Assembly: GCA_947579605.1 (NCBI GenBank)
Contig: OX388325.1
Span: 1,669,572 to 1,733,571 of the forward strand
Direction of reading: 5' to 3'
Source of the DNA: Athripsodes cinereus
Lineage: Eukaryota > Arthropoda > Insecta > Trichoptera > Leptoceridae
Length of the DNA stretch: 64,000 bases
Under the pieces are notes generated by a model. That model was not told where the DNA came from. It ran no database searches and saw only the letters and a program-made list of their open reading frames with translations. Shown piece by piece: positions 55,528 to 64,000 of this stretch. Position 1 is the first letter of the stretch. Each line of letters opens with the position of its first letter. Both the position numbers and the translations under genes were made by a program.

Positions 55528-55549
55528 TGTGTATCATAATATACAACAT
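55180..55549 (-). pseudogene. CR1-like ORF2 start region
   Basis: 55232-55549 encodes 105 aa including VSRLSLVDQVLTNLQPSVST, HNHSQCQNRDVNFINH and stop. In another frame the sequence continues MLYSNARSIRNKLDEFRI to the junction at about 55170. NARS.RNKLDE is the start of CR1/Jockey-type endonucleases. The first codons of the upper frame lie inside the 600-bp repeat, so its start is not real. Confidence 0.55.
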
Positions 55550-56130
55550 ACCTACCTAGTTAATAATACCTATTCAAATAGGTATTCTATCGGTGAGTGT
55601 GATCAATTGGAATGATCAATCTAGAGTGGTTCAAAATATGATTAACTTTGCAATTATGGCCAATAATGTTTTTCCAGTTACTTAAATAAATTTTGCCAAA
55701 TTAATTCATTTTTACTTTGCCCTGCGATTAATTTGGCATTAAAGTTACAATTTTAATACAAAAACTCTATTTTTTGTTGTAACTCGAAATATTTTGAAAG
55801 CTTTTACATGTAACATTATTGTTTTTCTAAAGTTTTCAGCCCTATGTACTTTACACCTTCGCATGGAATCCGTACCTAATATTATTTTATTCCCACATTC
55901 TGTTATTATAAATTTAATATTTTTTCCATTCCATTATAAATAACTGAACAATGTTTAATACCTAACATTTAAAACTATGTCCGCTATACACATAGATATA
56001 TTAATTTTATCACACTTCCTCCATAATAGATTATTTTTGTTGAATATTTCTTGCAATTTTCGAATAATAACACAGCTAACATTCGATCCAGAGTTCAAAA
56101 TACATAATAAGACATCTTTATTATACATTT
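55528..56130. repeat. 600-bp direct repeat, right copy
   Basis: Partner of 53658-54257. Its left edge touches the 5' end of the chimeric LINE; its right edge runs into unrelated sequence (AAATTTATAAAATCG). Confidence 0.93.
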
Positions 56131-56258
56131 AAATTTATAAAATCGTTTTCCGTGTCTTGCAAATTATAAATACCTTGAATCCTTCAACAATGGTACTCAA
56201 ATGTCCTTTCGATTTACATCCTTAACAGAACTTATCTTTATGAAACTTACACTCCGTT

Positions 56259-57087
56259 TAGGGTTGCCACCTTTTTTGCAGATAAAGTATATTAGTTATT
56301 GTTCGATAAGTTTATTTTCCCCGTGTAGAAAATAAACTCATCGAAACTTGGATGTTAGGAAGGAATGCTGGATAAAGGATATGGAAAAAAAACTTACCGA
56401 ATCACAGGAATTTCCGTACCCGATATACGTCCGATCGATCCGAATTGACGGTTTTCTCTCTTTTCCTAAATCCGTGATGTATCGCTGGTCTCTTCCTTCC
56501 TTCTTCTCGGAACCGATCCACAAGATGAAAATGATGATGAAATCCACCGTACTGATGAAATGACCGACCGTACCCGAAATTGACGTTTGTCTTATTTTCC
56601 AAACAATGGCGGGAAGACAGGAAGTGGGTAAGGAGAGGAGAGAGGGGAAAAGGAATGACCGACAGTGTTACCATAAGCGATATTTATTTTGTTTGAACGA
56701 AACGGGTGCATACCGCAACAACCCTTTCTTTTTTGATATGAAAATATCAAACAGTTATTATAAGTAAGATAAAAAGTACATTAGTATCAAAATAAAGTAC
56801 AATTTATTTTTCTAACGTAAACAATTGCACAGCATCTTTACAGTCTATATTTAAATTAAAGAAAATAAGTAATTCATTTTTCATCAAATACAGAGACGCT
56901 TTGCACCAATCGATAAATTTCGTTTAACGAAAAATATTTACCACTAACATTTCAAAATCTCAAAGAAATCAAATCATGCGAAATAAAGTATTTTTGTGTA
57001 CCTACTTTATTGTTCCCATAGAGTATAAAGTACAATTACCTGAAATAACGTAAAATACTTTATTATAAAGTACGGGTGGCAACCCTA
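56259..57087. mobile_element. hAT-like element with an internal GC-rich insert
   Basis: TAGGGTTGCCACC and its complement at the ends; a perfect 8-bp duplication ACTCCGTT (56251-56258 and 57088-57095). A hairpin TTCGATAAGTTTATTTTC (one mismatch) lies at 56309-56345. 56345-56700 is distinctly GC-richer than the rest. A partial second terminus (AGTTAGGGTTGCCATT) follows at 57107. Confidence 0.85.
56350..56690 (-). other. Exon-like sequence inside the hAT-like element
   Basis: The minus strand has ATG 56674 (MVTLSVIPFPLSPLLTHFLS) through NFGYGRSFHQYGGFHHHFHL and VDRFREEGRKRPAIHHGFRK to RKFL, followed by TGATTCG/GTAAGTTTTT at about 56385-56402, a strong splice-donor match. The opposite strand is also open (71 codons). 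No family recognised. It may be a captured 5' exon of a host gene; the capture is inference. Confidence 0.4.
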
Positions 57088-57817
57088 ACTCCGTTATAAT
57101 ATAAGAGTTAGGGTTGCCATTATTATATTATAATGATTTCCACCACAATTACAACTTGAAATATTTTCATTACTCCCATACCTACCTGTACTAGCATTGG
57201 AATTTAACCTTAATAATTTTGACGGTCGTTTATTTTTTTTATAAAGTATATGTATAGTAGTGATGTAACGAATGTGTGATTTTGGATATTCGCGAATGCG
57301 AATGCGAATATTTGTTGCCGACATTCGCGAATGCGAATGCGAATAGCGAATATTGACTTCAAAATGGTATAGGAATTTGAAATATTTCAAAATTCCTCGG
57401 TTTTCTTAAAGAATATTTTCTTGCAGTACCTTTTTCCACAATGTACCGGGTAAGTATCCGGTACTTTCACCGAATTACTGATTTTTTTCTTCATTTACAT
57501 GGTACACAGCAGATGAAACACATATAAATAATATAAACATGTAAGCGACAAAAACATTCCAATAGTCTTACATCGAAACAGTGCACACTTCAGCAATAAC
57601 ACACAAAACAATTATAGAAAATCTTACACACAATACATTAATTCACAATACATCCACTCACCCAATTTCGCACACATAATACATTCATTCGCACAAACAC
57701 ATTCACACTTCACTGATGTATGCAATAACAATACAAAAAAAAACTCTAAAAAAAGAAAAATCAAAAATTTAAAAAACAGACTAAAAATAAATACTATCCC
57801 AAACACTTCACATTTTA

Positions 57818-58030
57818 TTCACTGTGTCGGTGTTTAGGTAGTAGAATTCCATATCGAAATAATAAAACAAATGTTTTATTCTACTAATGGTTTATTATGT
57901 GAGAGAGACGTCTTTCGTCTGATGAGGACATTGTCAATCAATGGAGATTGACAATGTCCTCATCAGACGAAAGACGTCTCTCTCACATAATAAACCATTA
58001 GTAGAATAAAACATTTGTTTTATTATTTCG
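57818..58030. mobile_element. Foldback (palindromic) element, copy 2
   Basis: Starts TTCACTGTGTCGGTGTTTAG like copy 1. Arms 57854-57939 and 57946-58031 are an 86-bp perfect inverted repeat with spacer AATGGA. Flanked by ACTTCACATTTTA (57805-57817 and 58031-58043), a 13-bp direct duplication. CTGATGAG (57919-57926) and CGAAAGACGTC (57968-57978) resemble hammerhead core pieces. No ORF. Confidence 0.85.
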
Positions 58031-58089
58031 ACTTCACATTTTATCAAACATATACATTTTTTTTATATTTATTTCATCTTATTCTAGTC

Positions 58090-60780
58090 TCAACTCTAAT
58101 TTCTCACAAACCTGACGTAATTGGCACTTTAAAATTCTATAAACAGGGTTTCTTGAGTCTTCGTTTTTGTTTTTTTTTAATGTACAACGGAAAACCAGAT
58201 CTTGTTAAAGGAAGCATTCTAAAGTTAATCCTATCTAAAATATTAGGCACATCGTATTCGGGCAAGCATATTTTTCTCAGGTTGCATGCACCCAGCAAAA
58301 CTCTTCTTTATTCCAATTTATGCAAATCTTTAATAAATACAGGATAATGCAATCTCTTCCTAACCAAACGAATGAATTTAGACTGAGTTCTCTCAACTTG
58401 ATCGACATATTTTTTAAAATGTGGATTCCATACAGAGGAACAGTATTCCAGCTTGGAGCGAACCAACGATAAGTACTAGTACAAATACGATTTATATAAC
58501 CTAAATGACTTTGTAGATCTCAGAATAAATCCCAGTATTTTATTGCTCTCTTCGATAATTTTGTTCACGTGATCATCAAAGTGAAGCTCAGAGTCAAACA
58601 CCACACCTAAATCTCTAATCTTATGTACTTCTTTTAAATCATGATTATGGATATTGTAAGTATATCGAATTTTGTTTCTTTTTTTGGTAAAAGAGATCAG
58701 ATTACACTTCTCCAGATTCAAGTGCCAGTTATTTCTGTTACAGTACTCGTGTAGTCTTCCCAAGTCCTCGTTGAGCATTTCACAGTCAGACATTGATTGA
58801 ATTTATTTTTAAATCGTCCGCAAAAAATATGCGCTCTGAGTGTTTAAAGCACTTTTTAATGTCGTTTATCAATATCGTGAAAAGTAAAGGACCCAAAACA
58901 GACCCCTGAGGGACACCAGATGTAACACTGACACTCCCAGATGAGTAACCGTTAAGTTTAATTGTCATCAATCTATCAAAATATATGAGTTAATCCACCT
59001 TAGAAGATTCCCATGAATTCCATGAAATTCTAACTTTTTAATCAAAAATCGATGTTCTATACTTTATCAAATGCCTTTTGAAAGCCGATATAAATGGCAT
59101 CCAACTGTATACGATTGTCCATAGCTGAGAAAAAAAAAACAGATTTGTTACTGTCGATCTTCCACTCATGAATCCATGCTGCTCTTCAAGAAGATACGGC
59201 TTCAGGAAAAAAGTCATTTCTTCACGAACAATACCCTCAAATATTTTTGAAATAGGTTAATTGAAATTGGTTTGTAGTTACGAACGTCCGATTTGCTGCC
59301 AGATTTATGCAAAGGAGTAATATTAGCCATCTTCCATTTGCATGGAAAGCACCCTTCTTGTAAACTCCTAATAAATATCAGATACAATGGTTTGGTTAAA
59401 TGACTTACACATCTCTTTAATATTATTGGTGCTATACCATCAGGGCCAACTCCTTTTGTCTCATCTATACCTAATAATCGTTTATGAATATCAGATTTCA
59501 AGATACTAACCGTGGATAAACATGAGTTAGTTAAAATATTTTCCGATTCTTCAGTATTAGAATCATGTAAATTATTCAGTGAAAATACAGAACCAAAAAA
59601 CGACGAAAACAAGTTCGCAATTCCCTCTGGATTGCTCGAAGTCTGGTCACCTTCACCTATTACCCTTGGATAGCCTCTAGATTCTTTAAGGGAATTCACG
59701 AACGAAAAGAAAGACTTGACATTGCCCTTAAGTGACTTCTCAGTGTTATTAATAAAAGACCTATAATCGTGATTCTGCGACAACTTCAACTGAGCTCTTA
59801 GTTGAAAAAATAAATTGTAGTCAGAATCATTACGGTTCATCTTCCAATTACGCCAAGCCTTGGACTTTCTCTTAAACAACAACACAATTCTATTAGAGAA
59901 CCATTTGGGAAAATTATTAGGTGCCACCCTCTTCATAGGTGTATGCTTCTCAATTATTGGCAAAACATAACCATAAAAAGATTCAACCATCTCATTCACC
60001 GGTCCGTTTCCCAAAACGCTGACCCAATCAACACTTTGTAGTTCAAAATTTATTTCCGAAAAGTATATCAATTTCTGGATCATATTTTGAGACAAATCCT
60101 CAGCAATTTCAAACTCATAATCTATCAACAGTGAAGGATAGTGTGAATCCTTACCAACCAGTGGAGAGTCACATCTGGTAACAGAACACGGAATAGTTGA
60201 AAGAACTAAATCCAAGATAACTTGATTGCTGTTATAAACTCCGTTAGACTGAAACATATTGAGAAAAGATATAGATTCTTTCAAATACTGCGCAACAGGA
60301 CACGAATAAGAATACGGAACAAAGATTGACTCAACATCGGGGCCTTTTTTCCATTGGATTGTTGGGATATTGAAATCTCCAATAAGACAAATATCCGTTT
60401 TGTCGTAATAGCTGATTAAACGTTCAGATATACTTTTAAAAAAGATGTTTTAAGTATCTAAGGATGTGGAAGGCGGTATATATACTACACCTAGTAGCGA
60501 TGAGCATTTTTACATGGAAATTTGTGTTACCGATGAAAAACGAATACTGGTAAAAAAACTTTCACCAATATCATCCCAAACAAGAGTGGATGAACATCCT
60601 AGTGTCCGATTCACAGCAATTAAGACCCCACCTCCATCCTTTTTACCACTCAACATGAAATCCCTATCCTTCCGGTAAACTGTATATTCGTTTTGAAAAA
60701 GTTCGCTATCAAATATCCTACAATTTAGCAAAGTTTCCGTCATAATTATTTGCAAATAAGTTTGCTCTAAACTCCTCGAT
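58090..60780 (-). pseudogene. LINE ORF2: endonuclease and reverse transcriptase, frameshifted
   Basis: Order on the minus strand: endonuclease (MTETLLNCRIFDSELFQNEY, KKDGGGVLIAVN, then CLIGDFNIPTIQW, and SLVGKDSHYPSLLIDYEFEI in 59214-60284). Linker: NNFPKWFSNRIVLLFKRKSK, GDQTSSNPEGIANLFSSFFG. Reverse transcriptase: GVGPDGIAPIILKRC, KMANITPLHKSGSKSDVRNY, then frameshift, AIYIGFQKAFDKV (motif A altered), GVPQGSVLGPLLFTIL, FADDLKIN (FADD for YADD), and DLGVVFDSELHFDDHVNKII. C-terminus: EYCSSVWNPHF.... At least four frameshifts or stops; inactive but almost complete. CR1/Jockey-like by motif. Confidence 0.88.
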
Positions 60781-61164
60781 CTTAGACTTCAAGCCTCGAC
60801 AATTCTGAGAGAATACTTTAGTGTGGTTCACCTTGTAGTATGATATAAATATTCCCTAAATAGAATATAAAATTATTGTAGGGCCCTATACTCAAAGCAG
60901 TTGTACAACACTTAAAACAAACATATAAATTAAATCTCCACAAATGCATACTTCTCCCAATAATAATAACATCATCAAGCAAACGAACACATGAAACAAT
61001 ACAACAAATGCGGCCAACACGGAACAGACCAGATACTTTATTACTAAAATAATATTCGCAAAACATTCGCATATTTTTTTGCGAATGCGAATACTTTGAA
61101 ATATGCGAATATTCGCGAATGCGAATGCGAATGCGAATATTCGTTACATCACTAATGTATAGTA

Positions 61165-61734
61165 CAGTGGTACCTTGACATACGAATACCCCAATATACG
61201 AGTTTTTCGAGATACGAGCCGTCGAGCGAGCGATTTTTTGCTTTAAAATTCGAGTAAAATAGGCTTAGCGGGTCACACACAAACCGGTCGAGGAGCCAGA
61301 GAAAGAGGTTTCTACAAGTGAGATAAAGGAGATCTTGGGAATGTGGGAAGGAGTTTCAAAGTTCGTGGAAAAGAAACACCCAAAAAAAGTTTCAACTGGT
61401 CGTGCATCGGAGCTATTAAATGACACTTGCCTAACTCATTTCCGGAACATGTTGAAAAAGGCAAAGACAAGTGAAGAGAAACGCAGTGAAGAAAGTTAAG
61501 CGAAAATAACACCTTATAAATCTAGTTTATTTCTTTACATTCTCTTTTATGATGTTTTTGTACAATATTTGTCATTCATAAATACATTTTTCATATTCAA
61601 AAACACAACCCAATAACTGGGGTGATATTTTGGGGGCTGGAACGGATTAATGACAGTTCCATGAATTTCAACGGGGAAATTTGCTTTGAGCTAGGTTGCG
61701 GAACGAATTAAACTCGTATGTCGAGGTACCACAG
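61165..61734 (+). mobile_element. pogo/Tigger-like element
   Basis: TA on both sides (61163-61164 and 61735-61736). Ends CAGTGGTACCTTGACATACG and, complemented, CTGTGGTACCTCGACATACG. TA duplication and this tip fit the Tigger group. It inserted directly beside the hAT duplication at 61155-61162. Confidence 0.88.
61285..61499 (+). pseudogene. Tigger-like transposase C-terminal fragment
   Basis: Reads EVSTSEIKEILGMWEGVSKF, VEKKHPKKVSTGRASELLND, TCLTHFRNMLKKAKTSEEKR and stop near 61499. E.(I).....W..V..F....HP.K......LFND...HFR..L is the C-terminus of Tigger-derived transposases (TIGD1-like). DDE domain and DNA-binding domain are deleted. Confidence 0.75.
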
Positions 61735-62575
61735 TACTTGAATCACTGGAACTATTAGGTACTATTTCGCCTGGAAATCTGGTTAATGCTTTCCAATATC
61801 AGAAACTCCCCTATACGCTACACGTTTATAAAAATAACCTAAACCTTTAAGATTTATCCTAAATAGATCCTTCTCGTGCCTTAATCCTTCATCTTGTAGT
61901 GTTCATTACAGGAAACATAATATATGACATATATTATAATGTTCCACTTAGTAATTTAAGTTTAGTATTAATTGTACACATTATCAACATAATAATTATT
62001 ATGAAACATTATTTTGGTTAGTTTAATTTAGTTTAATATTTTTTACTTAAGTTAGAGCTCACAATTTTATAAGACTCTAATATAAATCTTTTTTGTTATT
62101 TTTTTATATATAACATTACATAACACTTAGGGGATTCGATCCCACCCCTCTATCTAATCCCGGGATTTCGGGTTTATCTACAGTTGATCCCGTGATCCCA
62201 GGACTAGTTCCGGGATTGTATTGGTAATGTAAAGTGGTAGCTAAAAAATCAGTTGACAAGGGCCCGACTCAGCTGGAAGGAGGCAAAGAGTGAAAAGAGA
62301 TACTTACATAATATTACCTTTACTATACTCTTTTATACTCATAATTTGCATAAAAAAAGACAACATTGGCATACTACAGTGAAATGCATGGGCGGTGATG
62401 AAAACACAAGCGTTTATTTACACTAATATTTCTATTTATTTACAAAAAAACACATTATTATCAAAACTAAAAATAAAGGAATTTAAAACTAATGTTACCT
62501 ATCTAAATTAGAACCTACTCCTCATCCCGATTAAAATATGTCTTTATCCCAATCATAAAATACACAGTCTTTTCA
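61735..62575. other. AT-rich, no gene seen
   Basis: 62120-62215 carries ATCCCGGGATTTCGGG-type motifs, possibly an old hAT end. Nothing else. Confidence 0.45.
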
Positions 62576-63505
62576 CTACACATTAATATTAATTGTCACT
62601 ATCAAAAAAAAACAAAACACAGACGCACAAGAACCGCTCACGTTGGGTGGGAGCCTAGGCATCCTAGCCCGGCTCACACCACCCTGATGCATCGTCCTGC
62701 CTGCTGAACTGCAGACAGGTGCAATCCTTCCCACGCTGGCATTCTGGGATATGGTCCTCAGAATGGGATCCGTCCGAGGCCAGCGGCCTTCAGGCCCACG
62801 AGAGGCTTCATCCTGGGACCCGGCATCCTGGACGGGAAACGGCGGGGTCCCATCTCGTCGGCTCCGCCACACAATGGCAGGAGCAACGCTCTCCACGGAG
62901 GCCTGGCGGGTCGTGTTGTGGAACCCGGCGTCCTGGGCGGGAAACCGCGGGGTCCCATCTTGCTGGCTCCGCCACACAAGGGCGGGAGCAACGTTCTCCA
63001 CGGAGGCCTGGCGGGTAATGTTTTGGGACCCGGCGTCCTGGGCGGGAAACCGCGGGGTCCCATCTTGCTGGCTCCGCCACACAAGGGCGGGAGCAACGTT
63101 CTCCACGGAGGCCTAGCGGGTAGTGTTGTGGAACCCGGCGTCCTGGGCGGGAAACCGCGGGGTCCCATCTTGCTGGCTCCGCCACACAAGGGCGGGAGCA
63201 ACGTTCTCCACGGAGGCCTGGCGGGTCGTGTTGTGGAACCCGGCGTCCTGGGCGGGAAACCGCGGGGTCCCATCTTGCTGGCTCCGCCACACAAGGGCGG
63301 GAGCAACGTTCTCCACGGAGGCCTGGCGGGTAGTGTTGCGTGGTCTGCCGCTGATGGCCCGCTTAGGGGCCCTCTGTCTTCACACCGCACCCTTTGCCAA
63401 CATACTGCATCTTTAACCGGACATACGGCGTTACTAGCTAGTATGCCCGGGTACTTTACTCGCAGACAACCAGCGTATTCCACGCAACACATCTCACACG
63501 ATTAG
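62576..63505 (-). CDS. GC-rich repeat protein or chance ORFs (105-bp x 5)
   Basis: Strong GC-rich island. A 105-bp unit starts TCCTGG(A/G)CGGGAAAC at 62826, 62931, 63036, 63141 and 63246. On the minus strand one frame (62576-63106) reads ENVAPALVWRSQQDGTPRFP repeats and ends with RTISQNASVGRIAPVCSSAG. A second (62758-63492, 244 aa) reads MCCVEYAGCLRVKYPGILAS, then RPPWRTLLPPLCGGASKMGP repeats. A third and two plus frames are also open. Since 105 is divisible by three and stops are rare in GC-rich DNA, being open means little. If one is real, the 244-aa frame, with ATG outside the repeats and several Cys, is my first choice. No family recognised. Confidence 0.35.
62826..63345. repeat. GC-rich 105-bp tandem repeat, five copies
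   Basis: Exact 105-bp spacing of five copies; the first is the most diverged (GGACGGGAAACGGCGG). CATCTTGCTGGCTCCGCCAC is constant in the last four. The same period as the ankyrin unit is a coincidence: the sequences are unrelated. Confidence 0.95.
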
Positions 63506-64000
63506 TTCAATTCATAATTAAATAAAAAAAAGTGTCCAATTTCACCACAGTATAACGGTTCATTTTTTTTTTATCCCCCCCATTTTCAAACAAAACCCCA
63601 ATCTATACTGACAACCTAACTAGCACTTACATACTAGTTACAATGTAAGGAGAGTGTATGTATGTTGGTATCTACGTTCGTGTAGGTAGTATTTCATATC
63701 CTTTGATATTATACCTACCTACAGGAACGTTTACATCTAGATTACAATGTACATACAAACAAACACACACTCTGACCTATAACATAACATTATGGGTTGA
63801 TTTGCGAGAGACACGAAAGACGGCGACGAATGGTGACCACATGTGATTCATGGAATCACGTCCAGTACCTGCCTTGGGTCGTTGTTTCACGAAGTTTGCA
63901 CGATTTTTAGATATTTTAATTATTATTATTACTACTGACCGAATATTATTACGAAAAATATTTTGGATAATTTTTTTATCACCGGCCAAAAACCACCCCA
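63506..64000. other. No gene seen
   Basis: Contains T- and C-runs (63565-63585) and TAGGTAGG-type motifs. Two frames of 62-70 codons near the right edge are unsupported. Confidence 0.5.

Larger units (their letters stand above)
57479..61035 (-). mobile_element. Nearly full-length CR1/Jockey-like LINE
   Basis: Minus orientation. 5' part from about 61035 with short frames, ORF2 from about 60780 to 58090, then 3' UTR to about 57480, interrupted by the foldback element 57818-58030. It lies in the middle of the hAT-like MITE. Target duplication not resolved. Confidence 0.75.
57258..61154. mobile_element. hAT-like element with a nested LINE
   Basis: TAGTGATGTAACGAAT at the left and its complement at the right, flanked by a perfect 8-bp duplication ATGTATAG (57250-57257 and 61155-61162). 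Both ends have GCGAATGC repeats. The terminal parts (57258-57478 and about 61036-61154) together correspond to the copy at 30111-30350; everything between is a LINE insertion in the minus orientation. So a 0.35-kb MITE has grown to 3.9 kb. Confidence 0.88.

Noticed and set aside
56348..56563. Plus-strand 71-aa ORF in the hAT-like element
   Set aside because: Overlaps the better minus-strand frame with a splice donor; neither is proven, so only one is reported.
62826..63345. Relation of the GC-rich 105-bp repeat to the ankyrin unit
   Set aside because: Same length but no similarity in DNA or in any translated frame.

Overview
The window looks like nuclear DNA of an arthropod, most likely an insect. 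The grounds are composition (AT-rich, full of TAGGTACCTACC-like runs and TA/TAA/AATAAT microsatellites), the mix of repeats (CR1/L2/Jockey-, RTE- and R2-like LINEs, hAT, piggyBac, pogo/Tigger and Tnp2-type DNA transposons), and the absence of operons or ribosome binding sites. The style recalls hemipteran (aphid-like) genomes, but that is an impression, not a proven assignment. I found no rRNA, tRNA, CRISPR array or intact single-copy host gene.

Region 1 (1-16259) is one giant ankyrin-repeat tract on the + strand: about 127 tandem 105-bp units (35 aa, core DGWTALHIAAQNGHKDVVEC). It runs off the left edge. Units are nearly identical on the left and more divergent at the right end. Higher-order blocks are visible: a 1.8-kb block repeated at an offset of 1890 bp, and a second block present four times. 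Frameshifts, many of them an A7-to-A8 change at the same place in the unit, and nonsense codons cut it into segments. Two transposons sit inside: a LINE (12017-13565, 11-bp target duplication) and a hAT element (14610-15914, 8-bp duplication with one mismatch).

Region 2 (16260-32050) is a nest of transposons: a decayed R2-like LINE split by a piggyBac-like element (TTAA ends); a long CR1/L2-like LINE ORF of 836 aa (17769-20279) with its hairpin 3' UTR and (ATTCT)n tail; an R2-like 3' end; an LTR-integrase scrap; and a 6.6-kb TIR transposon (22679-29324) carrying a broken Tnp2/DUF4218-like transposase, itself invaded by a LINE. Further LINE scraps and a foldback element at 30737-30927 follow.

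Region 3 (32060-53000) is mostly non-coding, with minisatellites (85-bp x 11, 53-bp x 4, 33-bp x 5, about 95-bp x 4, 30-bp, 27-bp), several MITEs, LINE fragments and a few short unidentified ORFs.

Region 4 (53006-61734) holds DNA transposons with readable target-site duplications: hAT-like 53006-53460, 56259-57087 (with a GC-rich exon-like insert) and 57258-61154 (with a nearly complete LINE nested inside), then a Tigger-like element at 61165-61734. A chimeric LINE lies between two 600-bp direct copies. Region 5 (62576-63505) is a GC-rich 105-bp x 5 repeat, open in several frames on both strands.

No pathway can be read from the genes. The window is a repeat-amplified, transposon-dense locus. 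The most unusual items are the ankyrin mega-array, the foldback element whose two arms co-vary between copies and carry hammerhead-like pieces, and the LINE flanked by 600-bp duplications.
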